Source: Sinorhizobium meliloti
GTDB taxonomy: Bacteria; Pseudomonadota; Alphaproteobacteria; Rhizobiales; Rhizobiaceae
Assembly: GCF_035610345.1 (NCBI RefSeq)
Contig: NZ_CP141213.1
Location: 310,001-374,000, forward strand
Length of the DNA: 64,000 nucleotides
Reading direction: 5' to 3'
The translations under genes were made by a program, and so were the position numbers. The notes beneath the pieces were generated by a model. That model saw nothing but the letters and a program-made list of their open reading frames with translations. It was not told where the DNA came from and did not search any database. Shown here piece after piece: positions 43,642 to 53,201 of the stretch (positions are counted from its first letter, which is position 1; each line of letters starts with the position of its first letter).

Positions 43642-44502
43642 ATGAACGCTGGCGATGCTTTGCAGGGGATTTCGATCGCGGTCGCGCCGAATGGCGGGCG
43701 CCGGACGAAGGCCGACCATCCCGCCTTACCCCTGACCCCGAAAGAACTCGCGCTTACCGCACGCGACTGCCTCGATGCCGGCGCGGCGATGATCCACGTC
43801 CACGTGCGCAAGGAGGACGGAAGCCATCTTCTCGATGCCGACGCCTACCGCGCCGCGATCGCAGCGATCCGGGCTGCCGTAGGCGATCGCATGGTGATTC
43901 AGATCACCAGCGAGGCGCTGGGCATCTACTCGCCGGCCGAGCAGATCGCAGTCGTCAAGGCGGTCCGGCCCGAGGCCGTGTCTCTGGCGCTCAGAGAACT
44001 GGTCCCGGACGAAACGCACGAGGCTGCCTTCGCGGATCTCCTGTCGTGGGCTGCCCGGGAGAAGGTTTCGCCGCAGATCATCCTCTACGATCCGAAGGAG
44101 GCGGTGCGATTGGACGGAATGCGGCGACGAGGTCTGCTTTCCCGCGACGACATTCCCGTGCTTTACGTACTCGGCCGGTATACGCCGGGGCAAAGGTCCC
44201 TCCCCAGTGATCTGCTGCCCTTTCTGGCGCGGGGCATGCCCGCCTACTCCCATTGGAGCGTCTGCGCCTTCGGACGCCACGAGGCGGCCTGCGTCACAGC
44301 CGCAGCGCTCCTCGGCGGCCATGTCCGCGTCGGCTTCGAAAACAATCTCTGGCTTCCGGAAGGAACCGCCGCCGGCTCCAACGCCGACCTCGTCCGCACG
44401 GTTGCGGCTGCGCTGCTCCCGCTGTCGGTCCCGTTACTCCAGGGGCCGGCGCTCGCACAGATGCTTACCCGTATCGGTTCTGCGGGTATGCCGAAAGGCT
44501 GA
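43642..44502 (+). CDS. Beta-keto acid cleavage enzyme (BKACE, former DUF849)
   Basis: A 286-residue TIM-barrel enzyme. The metal-binding HVHVR motif places His52 and His54, and the late VGFENNLW segment carries a conserved Glu. BKACE enzymes use acetyl-CoA to split a beta-keto acid into a new acyl-CoA and acetoacetate; 3-keto-5-aminohexanoate is the classical substrate, but the family is broad. The gene is divergent from the RpiR-aminotransferase pair, which would make the beta-keto acid. The exact substrate class cannot be assigned without comparing active-site residues. Confidence 0.87.
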   Translation: MNAGDALQGISIAVAPNGGRRTKADHPALPLTPKELALTARDCLDAGAAMIHVHVRKEDGSHLLDADAYRAAIAAIRAAVGDRMVIQITSEALGIYSPAEQIAVVKAVRPEAVSLALRELVPDETHEAAFADLLSWAAREKVSPQIILYDPKEAVRLDGMRRRGLLSRDDIPVLYVLGRYTPGQRSLPSDLLPFLARGMPAYSHWSVCAFGRHEAACVTAAALLGGHVRVGFENNLWLPEGTAAGSNADLVRTVAAALLPLSVPLLQGPALAQMLTRIGSAGMPKG

Positions 44503-44682
44503 CGCGCGCCCATTTTCCGTCGCTCGCCTTTTGGAACCGGTGAACGCCGGTTTCGTTCTCCCATGATGACAGCGCCTCGCGCCTTATCCGGCGCGCAAGG
44601 GCGCCTGTAACACTTGGAGTGCTGCTTGCTTTCATCCTGATCGCCGGATTTACGGAAGCATGCAGCCGTATTGGAGTGCACC

Positions 44683-44868
44683 ATGTTGACCCATGAAGAT
44701 CGCAACATGCCCGAAAGGCGCGCCACAGCGGCATTTCCGATAGGTCTCATACTGCTCGCGATATGCGCCATCTTCGCCTATCTGGCGATCGGCGGCGCCA
44801 TGCTGGAAGGTGAAACCGAAACGGTCGTCTACACACCGCCGATCGCCGACGCGCCGTCACCTCAATGA
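44683..44868 (+). CDS. Small single-span membrane protein
   Basis: A 61-residue protein, MLTHEDRNMPERRATAAFPI at the N-terminus, one hydrophobic helix at about residues 19-38 (IGLILLAICAIFAYLAIGGA) and a short acidic/proline tail. GGAG lies 7 bases before the ATG. I do not recognise a family. The two genes after it are also small and follow closely on the same strand, so the three may be one operon. Confidence 0.6.
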   Translation: MLTHEDRNMPERRATAAFPIGLILLAICAIFAYLAIGGAMLEGETETVVYTPPIADAPSPQ

Positions 44869-44882
44869 GAGGGAGACCTTCA

Positions 44883-45062
44883 ATGACGCCCGATCCTATC
44901 GGTCCCGGCCCCGGGCCGGGAATAATTCCGCCGAACCCGGTTCCGCCACTCGGCATTCCCGATCCGCCGCCGAACGAGCCCCAGCCCGATAAGGGGCCCG
45001 AGGACGACACGCAGAATCCGCCCGACGAAAAGCCGCCTCGGACCGACGTGCTTCCCCGGTGA
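44883..45062 (+). CDS. Small proline-rich protein
   Basis: A 59-residue protein with no membrane segment and about one third proline (MTPDPIGPGPGPGIIPPNPV at the start, then alternating PDPPP and acidic stretches). A GAGAGGGAG site precedes the ATG. It lies 14 bases after the small membrane-protein gene. Composition suggests an extended or disordered chain. Family unknown; the strong ribosome site is the best evidence that it is real. Confidence 0.5.
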   Translation: MTPDPIGPGPGPGIIPPNPVPPLGIPDPPPNEPQPDKGPEDDTQNPPDEKPPRTDVLPR

Positions 45063-45120
45063 GGCTTGACATTCAGAAATGGCGATGAGAACATACCGTG
45101 AACATTCTGGAGAGTCTCTC

Positions 45121-45306
45121 ATGACCCATGCAGAGGAAGTGATCGAGCGCGCTATGGCCGCCGTCGCCCAGGCAAGAAGCCGGCGGGAGCGCGAACAGGA
45201 GTGGCGCAGAAAAACCTTCGGACGGATTCAGGTCGGTATACCGCTCCCGCCCCTCAAGCGCGGCGTGCAGCTTTCGCTGCAGCTTGACCGTCCCGGTACG
45301 CAGTGA
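45121..45306 (+). CDS. Small basic hypothetical protein
   Basis: A 61-residue protein: an N-terminal amphipathic charged helix (HAEEVIERAMAAVAQARSRR, then EREQEWRRK) and a basic C-terminal part ending QLSLQLDRPGTQ. GGAGAG lies 6 bases before the ATG at 45121. No family recognised. It is the third of three consecutive small genes on this strand, 58 bases after the second. Confidence 0.5.
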   Translation: MTHAEEVIERAMAAVAQARSRREREQEWRRKTFGRIQVGIPLPPLKRGVQLSLQLDRPGTQ

Positions 45307-45378
45307 AGCCTGAAGCCGATCGGCTCATTCCAACAGAGCGACGAGGAAAACCGTGGCACGATTTTCCTCGCGATTGCC

Positions 45379-46587
45379 TCAGGCGGCAGCCAGTTCCGGC
45401 CGTTCCCTGGGGAAGGGCTTGAAGGTCAGTGCGATCAGGAAAGCACCGATGCCGAGACCCCAGGCGCCGATATAGAGCCAGCCGTAGCTGGCAAAAACGT
45501 CGTAGATCACCCCCCCGGCAACCGGGCCGATCGCCATGCCGAGACTGCCGGCCATTGCCGTGCCGCCGATGACGGTGCCCATCATGCGCAGCGGGAAATT
45601 CTCGCGGGCGATCACGGCGTAAAGCGGCATGACGCCTGCATAGATGAAGCCGAACACTGCAGCCACCGCGTAGAAGGCGCCGAGGTCGCGTACGAAGAAA
45701 TAGGCGAGCGCACCGAAGGCCTGCAGCAGCAGTCCCGATACCAGAATGCGCTTGGCGCCATAGCGGTCTCCGAGGATGCCGAAGGCGACACGGCCGCCCA
45801 TTCCCGCCAGACCCTCGAGGCTGTAGATGGAAACAGCGGCCATCATCGGGATCCCGCAGCTCACGGCGTAGCTCACGGTGTGAAAAATCGGCCCCGAATG
45901 GGTGGCGCAGCAAAAGAAGTTCGTCAGCAGCAATATGACGAATTGCGGCGACCTCAGCGCCTGTCCAAGGGACATGTCCGGCTGCCCGTCACTTGCAGAG
46001 ACGGCATTGCGACCTTCGAGGACAGGCGGGCGGCGCAGGAGCAACGCAGCCGGAATCATCGTGACGGCGGCAAGGGCGGCTATGATCTGCAGCGATGTCC
46101 GCCAGTCGTAGATCGTAACCAGCCACCCGGCCAACGGCGACATGGTCATGGGCGCCATTCCCATGCCGGCCGATACCAGAGATACGGCAAGGCTGCGATG
46201 CGTATCGAACCAGCCTGTCACGCAAGCCATCATCGGCGCGAATATCGCCGCGCAGGCACCTCCGACGATCACCCCGAAGAGGAGTTGGAATGCGATCAGC
46301 GTTGGCGCAAGGCTGGAAAGCGCAAGGCTCGCCGCAAGGAGCGCGGAACCGACCAGCACGACCGGGCGCGGGCCCCAGCGGTCCGAAGCGCTCCCCCAGA
46401 CCATACTTGCCAGGGCCATTGCGATGAAACCCACCGTCATGGCACTCGATATGCCGGTCACGGACCATCCGGTATCCCGCGAGATGGGCACAAGGAAAAC
46501 CGGCAATGAAAACATGGCACCGATTGCAATGCAGCCGAGCAGGCCGCCGGCAGCAACGATCACCCATCGATAATGCGCATCGATCAT
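45379..46587 (-). CDS. MFS transporter (oxalate/formate or monocarboxylate type)
   Basis: A 402-residue inner-membrane carrier with 12 predicted spans. The cytoplasmic loop motif GSASDRWGPRPVVLVG lies after helix 2 and a matching GILGDRYGAKRILVSG after helix 8, as in the monocarboxylate/oxalate-formate-antiporter group. The ATG at 46587 (MIDAHYRW) has GGAGACACGAGA upstream. It stands alone between the small genes and the hyp locus. Substrate and direction unknown. Confidence 0.85.
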   Translation of the reverse strand: MIDAHYRWVIVAAGGLLGCIAIGAMFSLPVFLVPISRDTGWSVTGISSAMTVGFIAMALASMVWGSASDRWGPRPVVLVGSALLAASLALSSLAPTLIAFQLLFGVIVGGACAAIFAPMMACVTGWFDTHRSLAVSLVSAGMGMAPMTMSPLAGWLVTIYDWRTSLQIIAALAAVTMIPAALLLRRPPVLEGRNAVSASDGQPDMSLGQALRSPQFVILLLTNFFCCATHSGPIFHTVSYAVSCGIPMMAAVSIYSLEGLAGMGGRVAFGILGDRYGAKRILVSGLLLQAFGALAYFFVRDLGAFYAVAAVFGFIYAGVMPLYAVIARENFPLRMMGTVIGGTAMAGSLGMAIGPVAGGVIYDVFASYGWLYIGAWGLGIGAFLIALTFKPFPRERPELAAA

Positions 46588-46936
46588 TCTCGTGTCTCCG
46601 CTCAGGGCAATCCGGCGCGGCATTCATTGTCAGTCCACGCCCGGATTGCCGATCAAATCAAGGGCATTCTCCCGTTCGCGGCTGTGCCGCGCATACGATA
46701 GGACGAACGGCGCCTAACGGCGCCGACATGGGGGTGGAAAATTTTCAGGCTGCATTGCGCTGGATGCGGTTGAACCATGTGGCGCTCAGCGGAATTCCCG
46801 AAGCCCCCTCTCCCCGCAAGCGGGGCGAAGGGACTCGCGGCAAGGTTCAAGACCGATGAGGATGCGAGGAGCGGCCCGCTTGTTCCTTCTCCGGGGAGAA
46901 GGTGCCGGCAGGCGGACGAGGGGCGGAGGCGCCGGA
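46588..46936. repeat. Gene-free region with GC-rich palindromic repeat at 46803-46925
   Basis: A 349-base gap. From 46803 it holds CCCCCTCTCCCCGC-AAGC-GGGGCGAAGGG, a second hairpin CCTTCTCCGGGGAGAAGG, and an ending GGCGGACGAGGGG that mirrors the start, so the block folds as a large palindrome. This layout is a second class of intergenic repeat, unlike the GAGCATT elements. It lies just past the OsmC gene stop and could act as a transcript end. Confidence 0.55.
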
Positions 46937-47368
46937 TCAGTCCACCGTGTTCGACGTGTCGACGACCTCGAAATCATGCGTGATGGTCGCCGTCTTTGCG
47001 AGCATCGCGGATGCGGAGCAATATTTTTCGATGGAGAGGGCCACCGCGCGCTCGACCTTCTTGGCGGCCAGACCACGGCCCTTGACGATGAAATGCATGT
47101 GGATGCGGGTGAATACGCGCGGGTCCTGATCCGCCCGATCGGCATCCATCTCGACCACGCAATCTTCGACGGCCTCGCGGCCCTTCTCGAGGATGTGGAC
47201 GACATCGAAAGCCGAGCAGCCGCCGGTGCCGATAAGCACCATTTCCATGGGGCTCGGCCCCGGTGTCGGGCTATCCGGGCCGGCGGCCGTGCCGAGCACG
47301 ACCTTGTGGCCGCTTCCGGATTCTCCGACGAAGGTCCTGCCTTCGACCCATTTGATGCGTGCCTTCAT
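46937..47368 (-). CDS. hypZ: OsmC-family protein, last gene of the hyp operon
   Basis: A 143-residue OsmC/Ohr-type protein. The two redox cysteines are Cys51 (GGCSAFDV) and Cys117 (EKYCSASAML). OsmC proteins reduce organic hydroperoxides or, in some cases, bind small ligands. It lies 84 bases after the proline-racemase-like gene in the same direction and is probably the 14th hyp gene; the symbol is assigned by position from memory and is less certain than the others. Its role in hydroxyproline use is unknown. Confidence 0.72.
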   Translation of the reverse strand: MKARIKWVEGRTFVGESGSGHKVVLGTAAGPDSPTPGPSPMEMVLIGTGGCSAFDVVHILEKGREAVEDCVVEMDADRADQDPRVFTRIHMHFIVKGRGLAAKKVERAVALSIEKYCSASAMLAKTATITHDFEVVDTSNTVD

Positions 47369-47452
47369 CCGATTCTCCTTCCTGTCGCGATGCGTTCATC
47401 ATCGTTTCAATGACGCAAAACGCTGCCGATTTCCACCCACCCGCCAATCCGC

Positions 47453-48481
47453 TCAGCGCGCACCCCAGGTGTCGGTCAGCCGGTAGCCCTCGGGCCATGG
47501 GTCCGATGGGTCGAGCATGTGCTGATGGGTGCCGGTAATCCAGGCGCGGCCCGAGATTTCCGGCAGCACGGCCGGCCGGCCGCCGACTTCGGTGGTGCCA
47601 AGGATGCGGCCGGAGAAGGTGGAGCCGATCAGCGAAACGGCCGTCAGCCGGTCCGAGAGCCCCATCTGGCCTCGGGCATGCAGCACGGCCATGCGTGCCG
47701 AGAGCGCCGTGCCGGTTGGAGAGCGGTCGACCTTGCCCGGCTGGATCGCCACCGCAGCACCCGCCCGCAGGCCTTCCGCCGTGCGTTCCACGGGGCCGGC
47801 AAAGAGGCAGAAGGAGAAATGCCGCCAGTCGGGGTTTTCCGGATGATGGAAACCGAACTGGGCATTTGCCGCATTGGTGATCCTGACGCCGAGCCGGGCG
47901 ATGTCGTGCGCCTCGTCCGGCTTCAAGGCGAAGCCCATTGCGGCGGCATCCACGATTACGAAGCTGTCGCCGCCATAGGCGGTGTCGACTGTAAGGGTCC
48001 CGAGCCCCTCGACCTCCAGCTTCGCGTCCAGCCGCTCGGCAAAGCTCGGCAGGTTCTCGACGAAGATGCGTTCGGCCTTGCCGTCACGGCACTCCGCGCG
48101 CACGCGAACGAGGCCGCCGGGCGCTTCGAGCGTGATCTCCGTCACCGGCTCCTTCATCGGCAGGATGCCGCTGTCGAGCAGCACGGTGGAGACGCAGATC
48201 GAGTTGGAGCCGGACATGGGCGGCGTATCTTCCGGCTCCATGATGACGAAGGCGGCATCCGCGTCCGGATGCTTCGGCGGCACCAGGAGATTGACATGGC
48301 GGAAGACGCCGCCGCGCGGCTCGTTCAGGACGAAGTTGCGCAGGGTCTGATCGCGGGCGATCCAGCGGCTCTGTTCCCAGATCGTGTCGCCCGGCGGAGG
48401 CGCGACACCGCCGACGATCACGTCGCCCACTTCGCCCTCGGCATGGGCGGAAATGACATGAATGGTCTTGGTGCTGCGCAT
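47453..48481 (-). CDS. hypY: Proline racemase-superfamily protein with Ser/Thr in place of both catalytic Cys
   Basis: A 342-residue two-domain protein of the proline racemase fold. The first catalytic position is Ser90 (PPMSGSNS) where the epimerase has Cys90, and the second is Thr256 (DRSPTGT) where the epimerase has Cys253. Cys/Cys members racemise or epimerise; 3-hydroxy-L-proline dehydratases keep one Cys, so Ser/Thr is unusual. Racemase activity is unlikely, and a dehydratase or other lyase role on 3-hydroxyproline or a related imino acid is possible. It is 51 bases after hypX in the hyp operon. The symbol is assigned by locus position. Confidence 0.8.
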   Translation of the reverse strand: MRSTKTIHVISAHAEGEVGDVIVGGVAPPPGDTIWEQSRWIARDQTLRNFVLNEPRGGVFRHVNLLVPPKHPDADAAFVIMEPEDTPPMSGSNSICVSTVLLDSGILPMKEPVTEITLEAPGGLVRVRAECRDGKAERIFVENLPSFAERLDAKLEVEGLGTLTVDTAYGGDSFVIVDAAAMGFALKPDEAHDIARLGVRITNAANAQFGFHHPENPDWRHFSFCLFAGPVERTAEGLRAGAAVAIQPGKVDRSPTGTALSARMAVLHARGQMGLSDRLTAVSLIGSTFSGRILGTTEVGGRPAVLPEISGRAWITGTHQHMLDPSDPWPEGYRLTDTWGAR

Positions 48482-48532
48482 CGCGAACTCCTCGTTTCAA
48501 AAGCCAGCGCGGTTACGAACGTCCGCCGCGCT

Positions 48533-50224
48533 TCAGGGAAGCCAGCCCGGCATCCGGGCCGGGACGCGCCCCGTCAAGGCCGCGGCGACGCAATCGGCAA
48601 GGCTGCCGAAGCGCACTGCGCGCCCGGAAAGACCGGGACCGTAATGGGCGTATTTGCCGGAGTTGGTCATGACCGCCCGGGTACGCGTCGGGAACACGGG
48701 CTCGGAGATTGAGCACCAACAGAGGTCCGGCAGCACCTGGACGCCGCTCTCCTGAAGCCGCGCGAGAATTCCCTCGCGGCGCGCCTCCGCAATGACCTCA
48801 TGGCCGGCCGTGACGATCACCGCCACGTCCGGATGCCGCTTGCGGCCGTCGAGCGCCTCGGCCAGCGCCCGGCACTCGGCAAGGGACGCGTGCGGGCTGC
48901 CGATCGCCACGAGTTCGATTTCATCCGGACCCTCGTTCAGGGCGGACCACGCAGCCGTCAATTCGTCGCGGGTGATGGTCGCATGATCCGCGTCCTCAGC
49001 CGCAGCACCGCCGGCCTCCGGCGTCACGCCCTCCACATGCAGCATCGGCGCGGCCGAGGTGGTGCCGAAGGCGGCGCAAAGCGCCTTCAAGTCGTCGCGC
49101 GAAGGCTCCGCCGGAGCAAGCCCGCGGATGAGCGGAATGCGATCTGGCGCCGCCCGCCCGGCGAGATAGCCGATCAACGGCCAGAATGCGTCGTCGGCGC
49201 CCGAGGGCAGTTCGACGTCTATGATCCGCCGTGCCTTGCGGTGTTCGTCGAGATAGACGCCGGAGAGCGGCGCCCGTCCGGTAAGCGCGATGCAAAGGTC
49301 GAGGAAATCCGGGTGCTTCGCCGTCCGCGCACCGAGGACGCTGTTGGCGAAGATCACGGCATTGGACTCCGCCCAGGCGACGGCTTCGCCGGTTCCAGGC
49401 GCGCTGTCGAGCAGATAGGGCGAACAGGTGAAGGTCGGACGGCAGCCCATGCGGACATAGGCGTCGGCGAGCCTAGCCGCAGGGTCGCCGAAGGACGGCG
49501 GCACGCCTTGCCTCTGCCAATTGGCATGGTCCACGGAGATGGCGTTCATCGTCGCCGGGATCCGCACCTTCGCGCCCATCTCCGCCATCTTCTCGGCAAA
49601 GGTCAGGTTCGCGGGGCTGGCATAGATGCAGCCGTCGATATGCGCCTGCGTCACATCCACGAGGCCCTGTGCCCCCTGCTGCGCCGCCATGGCCGTAATG
49701 ATGCGCATGGCCTGCGCAACCGCGACGCCTTCCTCTCCGTCGAGCATGGCACGGTCGCCATCGTTCAGGTCGAGCGCGGCCGTCGCCGGCGGAACGACGG
49801 GAATCGTCAGCCCCTCGGCTTCAATCGTCCTGTCACCGATCCGCGCCGTCTTCGCACGAGCGAGCGCCGCAAAGGCTTCCGGCGCAAGACGCAGCACCGG
49901 CAGCGGGCTGGCGAACATCTCGGAAGCGATCAGCGCGCCGAGGGTCAGCACATCTTCCGGTTCGGAAAATATGAGTGCAGCCGGGCTCCGACCGGTCAGC
50001 ACGAGGTCGAGCAGCACACCCGAGCCCGTACAGGAACCGCGGCTCGACGGCATCATCAGGATGCAGCCGGTGAGCGGGACGCCATGCAGCGGGTGGTGCA
50101 CGTCGATCACGCAGCCCGTCGCGGGATCGACCCCGCCCCAGAAACTCAGCGCCTCCCCGGTCGCGATGACCGGGCCTTCGGCCCACCCCTGAAGGATGCT
50201 GCGGGCGGGATCGAGGCCGCTCAT
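48533..50224 (-). CDS. hypX: Aconitase X-type protein, probable cis-3-hydroxy-L-proline dehydratase
   Basis: A 563-residue single-chain aconitase X: the swivel-domain part (DUF126-like) is N-terminal (residues 1-135; [22 protein letters not shown], then [14 protein letters not shown]), followed by the large DUF521 part ([33 protein letters not shown]-like region replaced by [14 protein letters not shown]). Type I AcnX enzymes from hydroxyproline clusters have been shown to dehydrate cis-3-hydroxy-L-proline to pyrroline-2-carboxylate with a mononuclear iron centre. HypS in this locus reduces that product to proline. Its ATG overlaps the hypRE stop by four bases. Confidence 0.85.
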   Translation of the reverse strand: MSGLDPARSILQGWAEGPVIATGEALSFWGGVDPATGCVIDVHHPLHGVPLTGCILMMPSSRGSCTGSGVLLDLVLTGRSPAALIFSEPEDVLTLGALIASEMFASPLPVLRLAPEAFAALARAKTARIGDRTIEAEGLTIPVVPPATAALDLNDGDRAMLDGEEGVAVAQAMRIITAMAAQQGAQGLVDVTQAHIDGCIYASPANLTFAEKMAEMGAKVRIPATMNAISVDHANWQRQGVPPSFGDPAARLADAYVRMGCRPTFTCSPYLLDSAPGTGEAVAWAESNAVIFANSVLGARTAKHPDFLDLCIALTGRAPLSGVYLDEHRKARRIIDVELPSGADDAFWPLIGYLAGRAAPDRIPLIRGLAPAEPSRDDLKALCAAFGTTSAAPMLHVEGVTPEAGGAAAEDADHATITRDELTAAWSALNEGPDEIELVAIGSPHASLAECRALAEALDGRKRHPDVAVIVTAGHEVIAEARREGILARLQESGVQVLPDLCWCSISEPVFPTRTRAVMTNSGKYAHYGPGLSGRAVRFGSLADCVAAALTGRVPARMPGWLP

Positions 50225-51222
50225 TTTACGACGAAGCCGTGGGCGAAGGGATCGCGGTCATCGATGAAGATGGTGTTGATGCCGGTCATCCGCGCCCAGC
50301 CGGCGATCGACGGGATGATCGCATCGCGGTCGGCGACCTTCGCGGCCGCTTCGACGCGACCCTTGAAAAGCGAGCCGATGATCGACTCGTGGACGAACTC
50401 GTCGCCGACATTCAGCTTGCCCTTGGCGGCAAGCTGCGCGATCCGGGCCGAGGTGCCGGTGCCGCAGGGCGAGCGGTCGATGGCCTTCTCGCCGTAGAAC
50501 ACCGCGTTGCGGGCATGGGCCTCGGGCTGTGTCGGCCTGCCCGTCCACTGGATGTGGCTCAAGCCCCGGATCTCCGGGTGTTCGGGATGGACGAACTCAT
50601 ATTTGGCATTCAGTGCGGCCCTGAGCTTGGGGCTCCAGCCGACCAGTTCTCCCGCCGTATGGTCGGCCATGTCGCGGAAGTTCTTCTGCGGCTCGACGAT
50701 GGCGTAGAAATTGCCGCCATAGGCGACGTCGACCACGATCTCGCCCAGCCCCTCGACCTCCGCCGTCAGGCCTTCCGCATAAAGGAAGCTCGGCACGTTG
50801 GTAAGGCGCACCTCCTCGACGAAGCGGCCCTCCTGGCGGTAGGTGATGTCCACCTTGCCCGCGGGGGCATCGATCGACAGCTTTCCCGGCTCGCGCGGGG
50901 TGATCAGGCCGTTCTCGATGCCCATGGTGATGGTGCCGATGGTGCCGTGACCGCACATCGGCAGACAGCCGGAGGTCTCGATGAAGAGCACCGCCACGTC
51001 GCAGTCGGGCCGGGTCGGCGGGTAGAGGATCGAACCCGACATCATGTCGTGGCCGCGCGGCTCGAACATGAGGCCGGTTCGGATCCAGTCGAACTCCCTC
51101 AGGAAATGCGCGCGCTTTTCCAGCATGTTCGCGCCTTCGAGACGCGGGCCCCCGCCCGAAACGAGGCGGACGGGATTTCCGCAGGTGTGGCCGTCGATGC
51201 AGGAGAAGGTGTGGGTGGCCAT
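50221..51222 (-). CDS. hypRE: 4-hydroxyproline 2-epimerase
   Basis: A 333-residue proline racemase-family epimerase with both catalytic cysteines, Cys90 (PMCGHG) and Cys253 ([10 protein letters not shown]). It interconverts trans-4-hydroxy-L-proline and cis-4-hydroxy-D-proline, the first cytoplasmic step of the pathway described in S. meliloti. The start at 51222 begins the family motif [19 protein letters not shown], with AGAGG upstream. It lies 14 bases after hypO and overlaps hypX. Confidence 0.93.
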   Translation of the reverse strand: MATHTFSCIDGHTCGNPVRLVSGGGPRLEGANMLEKRAHFLREFDWIRTGLMFEPRGHDMMSGSILYPPTRPDCDVAVLFIETSGCLPMCGHGTIGTITMGIENGLITPREPGKLSIDAPAGKVDITYRQEGRFVEEVRLTNVPSFLYAEGLTAEVEGLGEIVVDVAYGGNFYAIVEPQKNFRDMADHTAGELVGWSPKLRAALNAKYEFVHPEHPEIRGLSHIQWTGRPTQPEAHARNAVFYGEKAIDRSPCGTGTSARIAQLAAKGKLNVGDEFVHESIIGSLFKGRVEAAAKVADRDAIIPSIAGWARMTGINTIFIDDRDPFAHGFVVK

Positions 51223-51236
51223 GGTCGAAACCTCTG

Positions 51237-52478
51237 TCAGAATCTTTGCGGCGAAAAGGGTGCAATGTCGATGGCCGGAGTCCGGCCCGTCAAGAGATCG
51301 GCGACGATCCTGGCCGTCCCCGCCGATTGGGTGAGCCCGAGATGGCCGTGACCGAAGGCGAAGATCACCCGCGGCGTCGCGCGGGCGCGGCCGATGGCCG
51401 GCAGGCTGTCGGGCAGCGACGGCCGGAAGCCCATCCACTGCACCCCGCCTTCCGGTTTCAAGCCGGGCAGGAAGGCCTGCGCCTTCTTCAGCATCGCTTC
51501 CGAGCGGCGGAAGTTCGGCGGCAGATCGAGCCCGCCGAGTTCGACCGCGCCGCCGACCCGGATACCGGTCGACAGCCGTGTCACGACGAAGCCATGGCCG
51601 CCGAAGGTGATCTGCGTGCGCAGGTCGAACGCGTGGGCGGGAAGCGTCGTATTGTAGCCGCGCTCGGTTTCGAGCGGAATGCTTTCGCCGAGCGTGCGCG
51701 CAACCCGGTGCGAGAAAGCGCCTGCCGAGAGAACCACCTGTGACGCACGCCGGGCCCTGCCGTCGGCGCTCAGGACTTCAACCGCCCCGTCGACGGGCTT
51801 CAGCGCAATGACCTCCGCGCGCTCGATCACCCCGCCGATCGTGCGGAAATGGTCGGCAAGGGCAAGCGTATAGAGCTTCGGATCGGCGATCGAGTACCAG
51901 CCGGGCGTGAAGGTGGCGTGGATGAAGCGCGCCGCCAGGCCCGGCTGGATCTCGGCAATGCCTGCGGCATCGAGATGGCGGAACTCGATCCCGTGATCCG
52001 CGCGCGCCTTCCAGCCGGCAAGCGACGCCTTGAATTCCGCCTCTCCCTCATAGACCTGGAGGTTGCCTTCCTTGCGCAGCATGTGCGCCGTGCCGGTTGC
52101 TCCGAGGAACGGCTCGAGCTCCGCTTTCGACAGGTCCATCAGCGCGGTCTGGGCCGCGGTCGAATGCGCCACGCGGGCCGGCTGACAAGCGCGCCAGAAG
52201 CGGAACATCCATGGCGCGATCTTCAGCGCATAGGCGGGCGGCACGGTAAGCGGTCCGAGCGGATCCAGGAGCCATTTCGGCGCCTTCTTGAGGATGCCGG
52301 GCGAGGCAAGCGGAAGGATATCGGTGAAGGCGAATGCCCCGGCATTGCCGGCGGAAGCGCCGGCCGCCGGCCCCTCGCGGTCCAGAACGGTGACCGACAG
52401 GCCGCTGGCCACGGCGGCAATCGCAGCCGATAGGCCGACGACCCCCGCGCCGATCACGATGACGTCCGGTTCGGCCAT
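51237..52478 (-). CDS. hypO: cis-4-hydroxy-D-proline dehydrogenase (FAD-dependent)
   Basis: A 413-residue DadA-like flavoprotein. The FAD motif DVIVIGAGVVGLSAAIA is at residues 5-21, and the late GHGHLGLTQSAGTARIVADLL segment matches D-amino-acid dehydrogenases. In S. meliloti HypO oxidises cis-4-hydroxy-D-proline to pyrroline-4-hydroxy-2-carboxylate and also acts on D-proline. The gene abuts hypQ with no gap. It is probably membrane-associated, passing electrons to quinone. Confidence 0.92.
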   Translation of the reverse strand: MAEPDVIVIGAGVVGLSAAIAAVASGLSVTVLDREGPAAGASAGNAGAFAFTDILPLASPGILKKAPKWLLDPLGPLTVPPAYALKIAPWMFRFWRACQPARVAHSTAAQTALMDLSKAELEPFLGATGTAHMLRKEGNLQVYEGEAEFKASLAGWKARADHGIEFRHLDAAGIAEIQPGLAARFIHATFTPGWYSIADPKLYTLALADHFRTIGGVIERAEVIALKPVDGAVEVLSADGRARRASQVVLSAGAFSHRVARTLGESIPLETERGYNTTLPAHAFDLRTQITFGGHGFVVTRLSTGIRVGGAVELGGLDLPPNFRRSEAMLKKAQAFLPGLKPEGGVQWMGFRPSLPDSLPAIGRARATPRVIFAFGHGHLGLTQSAGTARIVADLLTGRTPAIDIAPFSPQRF

Positions 52479-53201
52479 TTATCGTACGCTCGCCAGGAAC
52501 TTCTGCGTCTCGGGGTTCTGCGGCGAGGCGAAAATCTGATCGGGCGAGCCGATCTCGGCCATGATCCCCTGATGGAAGAAGGCCACGCGATCCGACACGT
52601 CGCGGGCAAAGGTCATTTCGTGGGTAACGCAGATCATCGTCATTCCCTCTTCCGCCAGCATCTTCAGCGTGTCGAGCACCTCGCCGACCAGCATCGGATC
52701 GAGCGCCGAAGTCACCTCGTCGAACAGCATGTATTCCGGCGACATGGCAAGCGCCCGGGCGATCGCCATGCGCTGCTGCTGGCCGCCCGACATGCGGTTC
52801 GGATAGACCTTGAGCTTCTCGCCGAGACCGACGTGGGTCAACTGCTTCACCGCAATCTCCTCGGCCTTGTCCTTAGAGAGGCCGAGCACCTTGCGCGGGG
52901 CGAGCATGACGTTTTCCAGCACGGTCAGATGCGGGAAGGCATTCCATTGCTGGAACACGATCCCCACCTTGCGGCGCAGCCTGTTGAGATCGGTGCCCTT
53001 GGCATGGACATCGGTGCCGTCGATCACGATCCGGCCGGAGTCGATCGGCTCGAGCCCGTTGATGCAGGTGAGCAGCGTCGACTTGCCGGAGCCGGAGCCG
53101 CCGATGATGGTGACCACCTCGCCCTTTTCGACGGTCAGGTCGATGCCCTTGAGAACCTCCAGCGAGCTGAAGGATTTGCGGACGTTTTCGATCTCAATCA
53201 T
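52479..53201 (-). CDS. hypQ: Hydroxyproline ABC transporter ATP-binding protein
   Basis: A 240-residue GlnQ-type ATPase: Walker A GGSGSGKST, Q-loop IVFQQWNAFPHL, signature MSGGQQQRMAIARAL, Walker B MLFDEVTSALD (Val replaces the usual Pro) and switch CVTHEMTFA. It powers the HypMNPQ importer of trans-4-hydroxy-L-proline. The ATG at 53201 overlaps hypP by eight bases. Confidence 0.93.
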   Translation of the reverse strand: MIEIENVRKSFSSLEVLKGIDLTVEKGEVVTIIGGSGSGKSTLLTCINGLEPIDSGRIVIDGTDVHAKGTDLNRLRRKVGIVFQQWNAFPHLTVLENVMLAPRKVLGLSKDKAEEIAVKQLTHVGLGEKLKVYPNRMSGGQQQRMAIARALAMSPEYMLFDEVTSALDPMLVGEVLDTLKMLAEEGMTMICVTHEMTFARDVSDRVAFFHQGIMAEIGSPDQIFASPQNPETQKFLASVR

